This document shows, piece after piece, positions 38,691 through 50,370 of a stretch of DNA of 64,000 nt. The notes below the pieces were generated by a model that was given only the letters and a program-made list of their open reading frames with translations, had not been told where the DNA came from and made no database searches. How positions within the stretch are numbered: position 1 is the first letter of the stretch; each line of letters opens with the position of its first letter. Position numbers and translations under genes: made by a program. Source of the DNA: Enoplosus armatus (lineage: Eukaryota > Chordata > Actinopteri > Centrarchiformes > Enoplosidae); assembly GCF_043641665.1 (NCBI RefSeq), contig NC_092184.1:20225108-20289107 (forward strand), given 5' to 3'.

Positions 38691-38896
38691 TACTTCATGC
38701 CAGTGTGTTTCCCCGTTGACTCCTTGAGTGAAATGTGGCGTGGAGTGAAGGAGCCGAAGCTGCGAGCGATGATGGCCACGGTGCGGAACTTGGCCCTGGC
38801 TTGGTTCACCACGTTGGGGCTGGTGGCGCTCTGCTTGCTGTGGTCCCCATTCCCCCTCTTCAGGTTGTGGTCCGTGCAGGCGATGGACACCTGCAT
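38688..38896 (-). CDS. kcnab1: kcnab1 first coding exon, Kv-beta-1.1 form (partial gene)
   Basis: This exon encodes the variable N-terminus of the Kv-beta-1.1 potassium channel subunit. The subunit is cytosolic, docks on the T1 domain of Kv1 alpha subunits and, through its N-terminal ball, gives them fast A-type inactivation. The frame opens MQVSIACTDHNLK, and the redox-sensitive Cys7 known from mammals is present. Later stretches ARAKFRTVAIIARS, HISLKEST and TGMKY match the mammalian isoform as I remember it. The exon has 69 full codons plus AG of a split Arg codon (phase 2), followed by GT at 38687-38686, which fits the conserved KYR junction with the reductase core. The ATG at 38896 has G at -3. 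The fish form seems about four residues shorter than the human one, mostly after the ball. Core exons are not in the window. Whether this is the 1a or 1b paralogue cannot be told. Confidence 0.93.
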
Positions 38897-39510
38897 GGCT
38901 GAGCTTCAGTCGAGGGAGCAGAGCCCGAGACGCAGAGGAAAAGTACAGATGGGACAGAAGGAGTGGAGACTGGCAGGGGAAGCCTAGAGAGCGTGTTTTT
39001 TAAAAATCTCTTGATTCAGTGTCTTGTCTTCTTTTACTCAAAGTCTGTGTTCAGGTTCTCCTGTTTCATTTGCAGTTCTTTTTTCTTGCCTTGGAAATGG
39101 ATTAAGTCTTCAGTTGCTCACTTCCAAACGCTGGGTCTCCATTTGCATCACTTTGTTCTGTGAAGCAAAATAAAACTGCAAAAGCTTTTCCTCTGTTTTT
39201 TTTTTTTTACTCTCACAACAAGTCTTCCATTTTAAGTCTTTCCTCGTAGTGGAGATGCAGCGGAACAGGTCAATCATCAAAAGCCTGAAAAGAACAAAAG
39301 ACTCCTCAGTTCTTTGAGGGATGCCCAGTTCGTTCCCCGACCGGTATTCCCTCCTCCTGTGTCCTGCCTCTGATGCCGAGGGTTTCAGCTGCAGAATGAC
39401 AATCAGAGGAGCTGGGGAGAGAGTGCAGAGGGACGGCAGAGAACGAAAGAGAGAGAGAGAGAGAGACGAAGATGCGACCCAGGCGCTCTGCTCTCCCTGG
39501 TCTGACTGTG

Positions 39511-39541
<31 letters not shown>

Positions 39542-39790
39542 CAATAGAGTGAGAGTGAGAGAGAGGCGAGAGGAGGGTGAAAGAGGAGGGGACAGGGTCA
39601 GAGAAGGGATAAGGAGACAAGGCAGAGAGGAAGTAGGAAATAAGGGCTGGAGTCACTCTCAGGTCCTGCCAGGCTGAGCCATCAGCACTTTTTCCCGTCT
39701 TGTCACTTCTTCTCCTCCTCTCCTCGCTCCTCTTCTCCTCCCTCTTCTTCACTCTCTTCTGCGCAGCCTTGCTCCTGCCTGACGATGTTA
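38897..39790 (-). promoter_or_regulatory. Putative kcnab1 (Kv-beta-1.1) 5' leader and promoter region
   Basis: This is the stretch directly upstream of the kcnab1 start on the coding strand. It is GC-richer than its surroundings and holds CT tracts (coding strand) at 39541-39513 and 39466-39448, plus a poly-A run near 39200. I see no TATA box near a plausible start. An acceptor-like pyrimidine tract ending CAG lies at about 39285, and others at about 38980 and 38960, so part of the leader may be spliced. Two long open frames (39544-39110, 144 codons; 39752-39306, 148 codons) overlap it. Both are largely Ser-Leu translations of CT repeats and resemble no protein I know. The transcription start cannot be placed from sequence alone. 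Confidence 0.5.
39448..39541. repeat. Two GA microsatellites in the kcnab1 leader
   Basis: GA tracts at 39448-39466 and 39513-39541 on the plus strand read as CT tracts in the kcnab1 sense direction, upstream of the start codon. Confidence 0.95.
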
Positions 39791-40034
39791 ATGTGTGTTA
39801 CTAATGTGCTTGTGCCCCAGTTTCCCCCTCTTCCTCTGCTCTCCCCCTCTACGTCTCCCTCGCTCTCTGATATTTGTTCTCTATCCGATATTTGGATGCT
39901 CCCCTCTTTTCTCCTTCCTGTTGTTTTTGTTTTTTCTCAGCAGGGAAGCTACTTCGCCATCAGCGCACCTTCAGGGAACTGAGAGGCTTGTGGTTCAACA
40001 CACAGCTTTCTCTCTCTCTCTCTCACTCCCACTC

Positions 40035-40067
<33 letters not shown>

Positions 40068-41599
40068 CTTTAGCTCCCACTACCCGTCTCACTCGCCCTC
40101 TCACTCTGTTTTCTCACCTGTCACCCATCTTTGAAGGTTTCTTCCTGTTCACTCTGCACACTATTCTCTCTATGGTATTCTCTTTACTTCTTCTTACCCT
40201 CATTTTCTCTCTATTATCTGGACCAGCAGTACCTCTACACAAGTAGCAAATATCTGATAAATTCTGCAGCTATAACTGTTTTTTTTTTCTTTGCTTATAT
40301 ATAGAAAGACCACATATATACTCCAACTGGTGTATTGAAGTCTTGTTCAAGTCCCATTTTTTTTGCAAATTTCTGTACATATACATATAAAAAATTATGC
40401 AAAAGCTTCAGTATGTGCAAGTCAAAACCATATATTTGCTGACATTGAGTCATATTTTTTTTTCCCCAAATCCCCTCACATGCTGTACATACAACCCCCA
40501 TAGGCAGCTACAAATCAAAGCGAACAAGAGGAGGATGGATGGACGAGATGGGGGAGGTGTGCAGAGATTGGAATCAGCAGAAAGAAAATGACTAAAAACA
40601 GCAGACTGGAGCGTAAGAGCAGAGACGTTAATGCATCTGTATTTGTGTTTGATTACAGTACAAGTGTATGTCTGCATACGAATGACTGTGTATGTGTGTG
40701 TGTTTACAGAGTAAGGTGTTTATGTTGTGTGCTTTCCAGTAATTCTATAAGGAGTGTCAAGCGGAGGTAAATAGAGCATTTTGCTGCAGGGTCTCTCAAC
40801 AGTCTCTCTCTTCTCGTGTGTGTGTGTATGCGTGCGTGCAGTGGTTGAGCACATGCGGTGTAAATGTCAGGACTGCAGTGCTTATATATGCAAGTGTTTG
40901 GACAGAATATCATCACCTGGACTCAACAAATATGCATAGAAAAATCCGTAAAAAAGTCTGTATGTAAATTGGTTTGGTTTGTTTGTGCGGCTCTCTCCAT
41001 CATCAGCAGATGCTTTTGCTGTAACAAATGATAAATCTCTAATGTTAACACACATGAAAAAAGGCTGTACCAACAACAATCTACAAGTAGGAGAAGAGTG
41101 GTTGTAAATGCCACAGAAATGTCATGTTAAGGCCCGTGTTACCAGTCTGGTTCCTCTTTCAAAGTCAGCATCTAAACTGGAGGAGGGAGACGCAGAGCCA
41201 AGGATAAGAAATTAACTGTAGATCATATTTCTACAATGAAAAAATATATGATCTCTTCAGCACTTCACACAGCCAGCTTAATGTGAGCCACATGCACTGT
41301 TTGTTTGGTTACTTTCCTGGACACACAGGACAGCTGTAACGTCAGTGCCCAAAAAGGTCTGGGTATTGTTTGAAAGTGCAGATACGATACCTACCATCCA
41401 ATAACAATACTTTTTATTATACCTTACTTTAAGGACTAGAAATATGTTTTTAAACAAAAATACTTAAAAAAACAGACTTCAGTAGGGATCTTAGAAGTTC
41501 CAAATTAACTGAGTTTTCTGCATCTTACAACATTTTCGCTTCAGCTCCCAAATTTTCATTTATCCAAGGTGTCGAGAAGCGATGGACGAACATGTATTA
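39791..41599. other. Upstream non-coding DNA
   Basis: TC-rich sequence near the leader, then plain AT-rich DNA with short GT tracts. No alternative kcnab1 first exon is recognised. Confidence 0.5.
40009..40069. repeat. TC microsatellite upstream of the kcnab1 leader
   Basis: TC repeats broken by ACTCCCAC and GTCTGTCTGTC. On the kcnab1 sense strand this is a GA tract, opposite to the tracts at 39448-39541. Confidence 0.95.
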
Positions 41600-42170
41600 T
41601 TAAAATGAATCAACATTTCTGGTGGGGATGCTGAAGGCAGTATTGAATTTAGCAGCCGAGGATGCGTTAAAAGTTCTGGATCTAGCATTGGGGGCTGGGT
41701 TCTTGGTAACACAAGGCAGCATCATGTTACATAAAGGCATTGATGGTCCGAGATACCAGCATCTACACATTCTACATGAGGAATCATTATACCATGAGAT
41801 AAGACAAGGTCCAGAGTATGACCTTTTGAATGAGTTAATCCAGTCAGAGCACGTGTTAGGTTAAAAGACTCTATAAGGTTTCAGAGCTCCAGGCCCAGGG
41901 GGTCATCAGGGCAGCAGACATGAATATGGAAGTCTCCAAGGATCAGCAACTTATCGTAGCCAGACAGTTTCAGACAGCAAACCAGCAAATTCAGATATAA
42001 ACGTGGGGTCATATCTACGTAGTCTACATATTATCAGTCATAGACAAGGAGTTTTTCCTTTAATCAGGAAAGGGAGGACTTCAAACATGTTATCCCAGAT
42101 CAATGCTGGAGCATTTGTAGCTATTTTTATATAAAAGGGCTACCCCGCCACCCCCGCCTGTTAGTCTAGA
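41600..42170 (-). mobile_element. LINE endonuclease-domain remnant
   Basis: On the minus strand 41959-41888 reads KLLILGDFHIHVCCPDDPLG before a stop. This corresponds to the G-D-F-N-x-H block of the apurinic-endonuclease-like domain of fish L2/CR1-type LINEs, where the usual Asn has become His. The flanking sequence (hits to the pattern tggtccgagataccagcatc on the plus strand) belongs to the same repeat family but no longer has an open frame. The limits are approximate. Confidence 0.65.
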
Positions 42171-43149
42171 CAATAACCAGGTGGGCAGGCTTCAATATAC
42201 ACAAACAATACACAATACATCTTACACTATAAGGCCTTGGAATCGCTTAATATGTGTCTTTTGAGATAAAGCGTTGTATGGAAACCATGGCCAGAGCAGC
42301 CTGTTGAGGTAATTGGTTATATCTGACTGGTTGATCATGTGTAGTGTAATATGTATAGTGTATTGTTTGTGTATATTGTATAACATATTTACACAGAAGA
42401 GGGGGTTGGACAGCATGCTTTTTTTTTAATCCAATTTCAGTCCTTTAGAAATAAACTCTTCATATAAACTCACCCCTCCTGTGCCATCTTTCCCAGCTTA
42501 CTGAGAAGATGTACACAGCCTCAGATCAATCTCACACCTAATGGAAAAGCCGTGCTAGAGCAGCTCATTCCAGATCGATCCCGTCACACTCCTCGGGGGA
42601 CCAGCAGATTCCCCATCCCACATATGAAATTGGAGCCGGCTTGAATCCCCTTTCCTCTAATGAGGAGCAGAAAAGTGCTGAGTGAAAGATGACTGTGGTT
42701 GCAAAGGTGTGTTACTGTCCCGGAGTGTGTGCAACATACCAGTCTCCATCCGTCGTGGTCAAAACACCAAAGCTGCTGGATGAAATTTGTGTTACTGTAA
42801 ACTAGAATTTGTTACATTACTTGAAGTAGTGTGTGTGTGTGTGTGTTGTTATCTACAGTAATCAGCTATTTGAAATAAAGCTTTTCAAACATGTGTCATT
42901 ATTACAAAGACTAGTTTGATATCCAAATGTGAATCACTCTTGTGAACTGACATGATCAACACGACCTAAGTCTTGTACGTGAAGGTTGCATGCAGCTGTA
43001 ACCCACTAGTTTGTGAAGCAAAGCGAGGATCACTGAACTGAGCGAGAAAAACACTGCCTTCCTTTCACAGCTACAACAAAAAACTTTAAACAAAAGAAAC
43101 TTTACTACCTCTTTTCTTTTTATGGCAATGTCAGTTAGTCAGGTGACAT
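42171..43149. other. Upstream non-coding DNA
   Basis: No gene or clear repeat apart from the GT tract at 42829. Confidence 0.5.
42829..42846. repeat. (GT)9 microsatellite
   Basis: An 18-base GT tract in otherwise plain upstream DNA. Confidence 0.93.
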
Positions 43150-43410
43150 TTGTGGTTTTAAGTTAAATGTCTCTACAATTATTGGATGGACTACCATGAA
43201 ATTTGTTTCAGACCTTAACTTTTCATCTAGCACCATCACCAGGTCAAACGTAGCCTACTGTGGTTTGTGACCAAATACCTGCAAATCCCATCAGCCTCAG
43301 CTGTACTTTGTTTGGTACCTAGTAGCAAATGTTAGCATGCTAACATGCTAAACTAAGATGTTGGACATGGTTGACATTATAAACATCAGCATGTTAGCAT
43401 TATTATACTG
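43150..43410. repeat. Dispersed percomorph repeat with TTAGCATGCTAACATG motif
   Basis: The run attattggatggactaccat, tgaaatttgtttcag, cttaacttttcatctagcac catcaccaggtcaaa, atcagcctcagctgtacttt and ttagcatgctaacatgctaa follows in order a high-copy repeat seen across spiny-rayed fish. No coding content. It supports the percomorph assignment. Confidence 0.6.
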
Positions 43411-43651
43411 TTATTATGGATCAGGTTTGCTGATATTTAACAGCTTTCCTCGTGTATTTCAACACTTGACTTCTGTCCGTCTTTTGACCTTTTGCTTTGT
43501 TTGAACAGTATATTACACATGCATCAATTATGACTGAAATACATGTGACAGGTGCAGTGTGTAAGAGCCTAAAATCAATATTCCTAATATAACACTACAC
43601 TATAACACTATACTGCAGCAGGTTTTATTAAATTATCTGAAACACCACACA

Positions 43652-44251
43652 TAAAGGCCTTGTGTCCACTAAAGCGTTTTTTCCCAGCTGAAAACGCCAG
43701 GCGCTCTTCTGAAAACGCCGAGCTAGGAGCGCTTTGGAGGTGTAAGTTTTTTTCAGCTGAGATGCTTTGGTTGCTATGATACGGAACATACACAGAAGTA
43801 TGTGTTGCGAGTAGTCTACCCAATTTCACAGATAGCTTGTGTTATCAACAAATACTGAATGTAAAAATGTCAACACAAGGTAGAGTACTTGCTCTGACCC
43901 TTGCAGGCTGAAGCACGTAGGGAGAGAGGACGGACCCACCGGTCTGTCTGGTTTCATGTCACTTTGTATGCAAGAAAACATCTCAGTTGGTCTTTGTGGT
44001 ATTTGTCCCGCCCCTCCTCCACTGTGATTGGATGGCTGGGTAAAAAGCCAGCGCAGCATTTCACCTAAAGTTTTTTTCAACTCTTGACGACGACTAAAAA
44101 ACGCCCAACAGTCAGCGCAGAAAAGACGCTCAGTGCCTCATCACGCTACTGCCGTTTTTAGCAGAGCGTAAATACACGATGCTCCCATTGGAAACAATTC
44201 AAAAAATATGCTGGCCTCAGAAAAAAACGCTTTGGTGGACAAAGCCCTTTA
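43652..44251. mobile_element. 600-bp terminal-inverted-repeat element (hAT-like MITE)
   Basis: The left end, taaaggccttgtgtccact followed by aaagcgtttttt, is the near-perfect inverted complement of the right end, which reads aaaaaaacgctttggtggac followed by aaagcccttta. About 27 of 30 terminal bases pair, allowing a 2-base indel. No matching target duplication is visible next to these ends, so either the ends are off by a few bases or the flanks have decayed. The two minus-strand open frames inside are short and show no transposase motif. Class is inferred from the ends and size. Confidence 0.72.
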
Positions 44252-44844
44252 CTGTTCTATTGCCCGGTAAAAGAGGCTACAATTCAGCAGCAATCAATAC
44301 AAGTATTCATGTTTTATTAGAAGTTTTACAGCTACTCTCCAGCTAAAAGAAGCAAAGGTGAGCTCACAGAACTACAGATAAACTGAATTGTGATGTCTGT
44401 GACAGTAGCTCTGCTGGCCTTTGAATCGCCGGAGAGTATTGTGTACTGTAACTCTTGCGGCTTGGTTTTATTCTGCAGTAGCTACTGCATCTTCTCAAAT
44501 GTTGTATGTCACTCAGCGTGTACAGTACGTGCTGTTTTCCTTTGGCTCTACTGCACCTAAAAAAAACTTTTGACTGCAGTAGTCTTATCACTTGAAGTAA
44601 ACATTTGTTAAAAATATAATACATAAACCCCCAAAACATGGTATTTTGTTTCATTTCATTCCAAATGTGTTCAGATTGACATATTTCTCTTGATTGTGCC
44701 TATATGACCATTTAATTCTGATCTTATCTCTTTTGGATGTTGGTGATTTCCAGCCCTATTTGTCAAATTACAGTTGAGATGCATTTAAGTGTCCATAAAT
44801 ATTTATAAATAAATATATAAATCAATGTCTCACATCCTCTCCAT

Positions 44845-45290
44845 GATGTGCTGGTCAGGCACAAGAGCACCTTCAGCGGGAGACTCTTTCCTCCCAAATG
44901 CACAACAGAGCGCCACAGGAACTCATTCCTCCCTGTGGCCGTCAAACTGTTCAACTCCTCCCTCTGAGTGTCAGACACTCAGAATCAACAGACTGATTCT
45001 GGACTTATTTCACTCTTCATATATACTACCTCACTATTTATTCTTTAAATATGTACATATATGTATATCTATATATATACACAAATATACATATGTATAT
45101 TTATATAGATACACATACGTATACATTGTTATTGTGTATTTTTTTTAATATATATATCTTTATTTGGACATACTTCTCATTTCTAAATGTATGCTACTTT
45201 TCTAGTCTTGAATGGGAGCACATGTAACTGTAATTTCCCCCCCGGGGATCAATAGCATTGATAGTATCAATCAGTATTTCTGATTCTGAT
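44845..45290 (+). mobile_element. CR1/Rex-like LINE 3' end
   Basis: A 40-codon frame (44845-44967, ending TGA) reads DVLVRHKSTFSGRLFPPKCT at its start and SFLPVAVKLFNSSL at its end. This is the conserved C-terminus of a fish non-LTR retrotransposon ORF2 with the F-P-P-K-C-x-T-E-R-x-R pattern. An AT-rich 3' UTR of about 320 bases follows, then the usual tail ggggatcaat ... tttctgattctgat with short TTCTGA repeats, typical of CR1-clade LINEs. It is heavily 5'-truncated. The clade name rests on tail style and is less certain than the LINE call. Confidence 0.75.
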
Positions 45291-45601
45291 AACAGACAGA
45301 CAACAGATTATATCCTTTGAGTCAGATATATATGTTAGGTTTTGTGTCCGACGCAAGTCAACTACGCGTCGAGAAATATGTTAAACGGCGAGAAATAAGT
45401 TCTGCACTCCTCCCAATAATAGAGGAAGTTAAGAAGTTATAGTAGATCATTAATCAGCACATAAAGGTCACTTACTGCTGTTCTGTTCCCTGAAATCTCC
45501 GCCACGACACCATGGCCCTGAATTAAAGATTAATGGTGTGTGTGTGTGTGTCTGCACTTCAGATGTAGAGAAAACAACACATCATTTGTGATAGACCTCA
45601 A

Positions 45602-45609
45602 ATATATAG

Positions 45610-45655
<46 letters not shown>

Positions 45656-45661
45656 CTATAT
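45602..45661. repeat. (TA)22 tract with palindromic AGCT flanks
   Basis: A 44-base TA tract (about 45611-45654) is bordered on both sides by atatagctata, making the whole roughly 60-base block self-complementary. Confidence 0.9.
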
Positions 45662-46375
45662 ACTTCCAGCCGAGCTCAAACTGATGCAGCAGTCAGCCTC
45701 TCAGAGTCTTTGCAGCTGTGTCCCACAACGGCACGTTCTCAGTAGATCTCAGTAGACATTTTTAGAACCGACCAACTGACCGACCATCACAGTGACACAC
45801 ACTAGCTGCTGGTTGTGTGAAAAAAATAAAATCTTGTGGGTATAAAATACGCCCCCATTTATAAGATCTATCAGTCAGGTTGCACATATTTTTAGCCTTT
45901 TTCACCATTTTTCTGATTATCTTCTATGTTTTGTTTTTGTTTTCCCAGCAGCTGCCCCGTAAGCACCAAGTGATGACACACTCATAAATCTTGTGTGTAA
46001 GCTACTGGTTGTGTCCTACTTTTGCACCTGTGTGTGTATGTGTATGTATGTGGGTGTGTGTTCTACTTCATGCTGGATCATGAGCTTTGTCAGCAAAAGC
46101 TCACACATTACATATCGAAATCCCTATAAGAGTGTATGTAGTATGTGTGTATGTGTACGCATGTTTGTATGTATGTGTGTGTGTGTCTTACAAATTGTGT
46201 ACAGTGACGCATTGTGCATCACCACCCAACTGTCTATCTTTCCTTCTATCCTAACCGTCAGTGCTACCTGACCTGACACTTATACGAATATAATTTCTAT
46301 GATGCATGATGATGATGTTCACACTGCAGACAGCTGCATTTTTTCTTGCTGAGCAAGGGATACATACTGCACAAA

Positions 46376-46402
46376 ACACACACACACACACACACACACA
46401 CA
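46376..46402. repeat. (CA)n microsatellite
   Basis: A 27-base CA tract. A GT-rich stretch (46028-46188) lies a few hundred bases before it. Confidence 0.95.
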
Positions 46403-49400
46403 AGTGCATGACACAGTTGGTGTGCTATAAGCGCCCAAACATGCTCATGAAAACACACACGCAAACGTAAAAACAAATGTAAAAATTGCCAGATTTAAAA
46501 TTCATTGTACACTCGTACGAGTTATTGTTTGAAACACTCACAGAACATCACAACACAACAGTGCCAAAGAACAAATACACACACACTGGTACACAACAGA
46601 GGGCTCTTTTCATGCAGTCACAAAGACCTGTTTGAGGCACTAGACCATGTGTACAAGGTCAACAAGACAATAAACAAGGACACCTGCTATTTTTGTTTGT
46701 GGTCATTATTCATTAATGAGCTGCACATTTCTATTTTGCAACACAATGCTGTATATCACTGTTGAATCCAACAAGTCTGTTGTCAACCTAAATACATTTG
46801 CTGAGTGTTTTATTAAAAGTGTTTAATATGTTATTTGCTATTACACTGCAGTTGTTGACAATATTTATTTAGTTTGTGCTACATAATGGACTCAGGAGAG
46901 TATAAACATAATGCTAAAATCAGACTTGGTCCTTGGATGTCTATTCTCAGCATAAAATACATCAGTCTTTGACAGCATACTGAAATACACTGCCTCATTT
47001 TCATATTGCGTATAAAAATACTAAAGTGACATTTCAAAATATCAATATGTTATAGTGCTGCCGTAGTTAGTGTAACTGCCAGATCAGTAAAGGGTCTTTC
47101 CACCATATCCCAAAACACATTTAATATGACTTTACTAACTCATCATTGCACTTGGTTTTGCATCATCATTACGCAGGAAATGTATAGGTCCCATTTAACT
47201 GACTGTTACCAAACCAGTGTTTTCTGTTTACTGTAGGTCATACGCACACTCAGGACAGTGCATACTACATACTTGTGCCCTTGTCTGTGCCTCTGCCCCG
47301 AGTGCAATGACGTAAGTTGATAGGGCAGCATCAGGGATGTCACCCCTCCTTATGACTGTAAGCTCCTCATCTCCTGCTCACTGGACTGAGCTGTTCCTAC
47401 TGACGTGGACTGAACCATCTGTGGCAGCTGTAGGGGGGTTACTATCAGTGAGATCTGACTCTACTGTAGAGAAAATCTGACTTGTTTGTGGCCTCATATT
47501 CCTACCAAAACTGTATGGTAAGCAAAACAAGAACAGACTTACTGTGCAACTAAGGAAAAAAAGTTGAACAACATTTCCCTTATTGGGGTTAGAGCTTGTT
47601 TTATGAACTGTTCAAGAACTTATTTTAATCTTCAAACTTTCAAAGTGCCACCCCTTGGAGAGTCAGGTACTTTAATAAGCTTTTCCAGGTGTTAGAAGTA
47701 GGTTGGAGCAATCTTTTTTCCATAACATTTGCAGAAAATAGAAAAAAAAGTTGGAAAAAAATCCCTGATTGAGGAGGTAAGGTGACTTCACCTTTCTTTT
47801 GCCTTATAAATACGGAGCCACAACAAGGTGGTTGTTACCCCCTTGTACAGTGGTTCTCAACACAATATTTTGCTCATGGCTTTCATATGTACATGTACCA
47901 AGGGGATTAGTGGATGAGACAACAAGTCCTCCATATTAAACAACAAAATAAAATTGTTAGTCCATGCCGTCAAGAACAACACACAGAAGCATTTTATGAT
48001 CTGATGCATCTATCGACAGGACGTCTTTTGTGAGCGCTGTTTATCGGGTCAACAGAAAATATCAGTCAGATTGTATTTAACTTCTCCTCAACAAATGAAT
48101 GCTTGTAACTATGCTTGAATAATGGTTTTAAAGGAATGAAAAAACACTTTAAAAACAACCTCACAGAGTGCGATTTCAGCGGCTTAAGAAGTGTCAACAG
48201 AGAAAACATGATAATATCAGTCATTTCAAAGTCACAGCTCCGGGAAATTAAAATAACACACAGAGTTACACGTTCATTAAATCTTTCCCAGTTCTTCCAG
48301 CCATGACTGAGGCCACAGGTCAAAGGGCAGAATGACAAAGAAAGAGGGAGAGCATGAATGCTTCACTAGTCAATCATAACCATTAAAATCCATAAAATCA
48401 GCATTTCATTTTCACCCCTGGTGCTGCACTGACCTCACTCTCTATACAAATGGTGACACCATGAAGCTGTCACAACCCCATGACTTCCAGCAAACTATGT
48501 GCTCAAGGCTGAATCAAGTAAACAACAGGCAGCTTACATGTTAGATTTTGTATTATTTGTTGGGTTTATGTTTTATATGTTATATAATATGCAGTATATG
48601 ATACAATATATTTAATGCATTATCCTATTATATATTTCAAGAGCAGGCACCTTTTCACCCTTTTCATTTTTATAGAGGTAACATTTGGTTATTAGGAGAA
48701 GCATTTTCAGGCATACAGGACATAACTCACATCATAATTAAGGTTAATTTCGGGAGAAGTTACATTGTATGCCTTCTCATATCTCATGCAAATACTATTA
48801 TACATAATACCATTATGGGAACTATGTTAACATGTGAATATTTATGCTGCAAGCATCAGCATATTGCTACATTACAGTTATTGAAGCTTTGTATAGTCTT
48901 GAAAGCTCATATGTGTCACTGAGAATGGAGCATGATTTAATTTCCTGTGCAGTTATTTAATATTAGCGGGGCGTCATGGGTAATAAGTTTGAAATGCATG
49001 TACACACACTTGATGATACCAACTGAATGTCATACGTTACTCCTGGAGATTTATTCCTGTATCATTTGTATCATTTAAGCGGTTTACACATTGAGGCAGG
49101 GTAGATCGTGGGTCAAGGATTCTACAGCCATAAGCGTATCACAGTGATGAGTCTTGGCCCTGAGGTCATCCTCATGTCAATCATGGACCACACCATGAAG
49201 ACACGAATGTGCTGGGTCTCAAATGAGACTCACTCATCCCCTCCTCCACCTCCCCACAGTGGCAGAGCTGAGAGCATGTTTGCAGAAGAATCACATGTGA
49301 GCTTAAGATAGAGTGTGATGTGATTTTAATGACCAATCACAGAACTTTATAATTGCGTTTTATTCGCCTTAATTGTTTTGTTTTTATTCATAAATGTTTA

Positions 49401-49582
49401 ATCATTGCAACCTTCTAATTTGATGAGCCACCACAAGGCAATTACAATACTTTCCCATGAAGATACATCAAACAGGAGGTGATACATCAGGAGATAAAGT
49501 TGATAAAGAATTTTGATCAACATAAGTCAGTAGTTTTCATGATTGCATTTAAAGGCCTTCTCCATCTGTCAATCCCCCCGCG

Positions 49583-50030
49583 ATGATAAAAACTGCATGG
49601 GAAAATGAGCTGGGGATGGGGATTCCTGATGGGACGTGGGAGGAGAGCCTTAAAGAGATTAATGCTTGCTCTATCAACTCTAGGCATTGTCTCATTCAGT
49701 TTTGGGTTATCCACAGCCTCCACTATTCAAAATCAAAGCTTCACAAGATGTTTCCAGACATCTCCCCACAATGTGATAAATGTAATAGCATAATATATAT
49801 CTATATAATATAGCATATATATATAAAACCTGATCCTGCCTTAATTGTACTGAGAACTCCAGATTCCACGTCTGTATTAAGGAGAGTACAGCAGCAACTT
49901 CTCTCCTATGGTCTGATCACGGCTAAAAAAAACGTTTTGACATTCTGGAAGAAGAAGGAAGTTCACACTTTTAAAATATGTCTCAATGAATTGACTAATA
50001 TCTTTCATCTTGAATAAATAAGATTTTCAC
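49583..50030 (+). pseudogene. L1-like ORF2 C-terminal remnant
   Basis: Coding part of the truncated LINE. In fish L1 ORF2 the motif order is: W-x-x-D/E-L-G near the start, R-H-x-L-I-Q-F-x-V-I-H, W/Y-S-K-x-K-L, a C-x-x-C pair, then A-K-K ... F-W-K. All are visible here in order and in one frame, interrupted by one in-frame stop beside a TA-repeat. The second cysteine/histidine pair of the knuckle appears lost in that patch. Confidence 0.75.
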
Positions 50031-50370
50031 TAAAGAACAGAGAGTCATAATTCAATAGGATCTGGCTGCCCCTCGTCTGTTACCTGAGAAATAACCCGTA
50101 ATAGACACTCCTTGTGTAGTAGACTGTTCATTGTTACTTTTTGTTTTTATAATTCCCATTGCAACCTTTATTGTCATATTCTACGTACAGAGCAGAAGGA
50201 AGGGAGGGAGGAAGGGAGGGAGGGTAAAGAGTATTTCTTTTTGTTTCCTTTGTGTGTGTGTTTATCCATATTGGACACTATCTGTTGTATTCTCCTGCTT
50301 TGTTTTTCTTAAATGAAAATGTAGAATGCATTCACATGTTCTACATTTTGAAATCCTTCTTTAATAAAAC
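49583..50370 (+). mobile_element. L1/Tx1-like LINE, ORF2 C-terminus and 3' end
   Basis: The frame from 49583 encodes segments of the C-terminal, post-reverse-transcriptase part of fish L1-type ORF2: WENELGMGIPDGTWEESLKE, then RHCLIQFWVIHSLHYSKSKL and a CDKC zinc-knuckle start. A TA-rich patch brings a stop at about 49811. The same frame resumes near 49832 and includes ITAKKNVLTFWKK and LNELTNIF. A GGGA-rich patch and an A-rich 3' end (ttaataaaac) follow. This is a 5'-truncated, inactive copy; the reverse transcriptase core is missing. Confidence 0.8.

Larger units (their letters stand above)
45291..49582. other. Upstream non-coding DNA
   Basis: The (TA)22 block, GT/CA tracts and AT-rich sequence. 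No exon or transposon is recognised. Confidence 0.5.

Noticed and set aside
38697..38987. 96-codon plus-strand frame opposite the kcnab1 exon
   Set aside because: Antisense shadow of the real exon; the minus strand carries the conserved protein.
39321..39677. 118-codon Arg/Glu-rich frame on the plus strand
   Set aside because: Translation of GA repeats.
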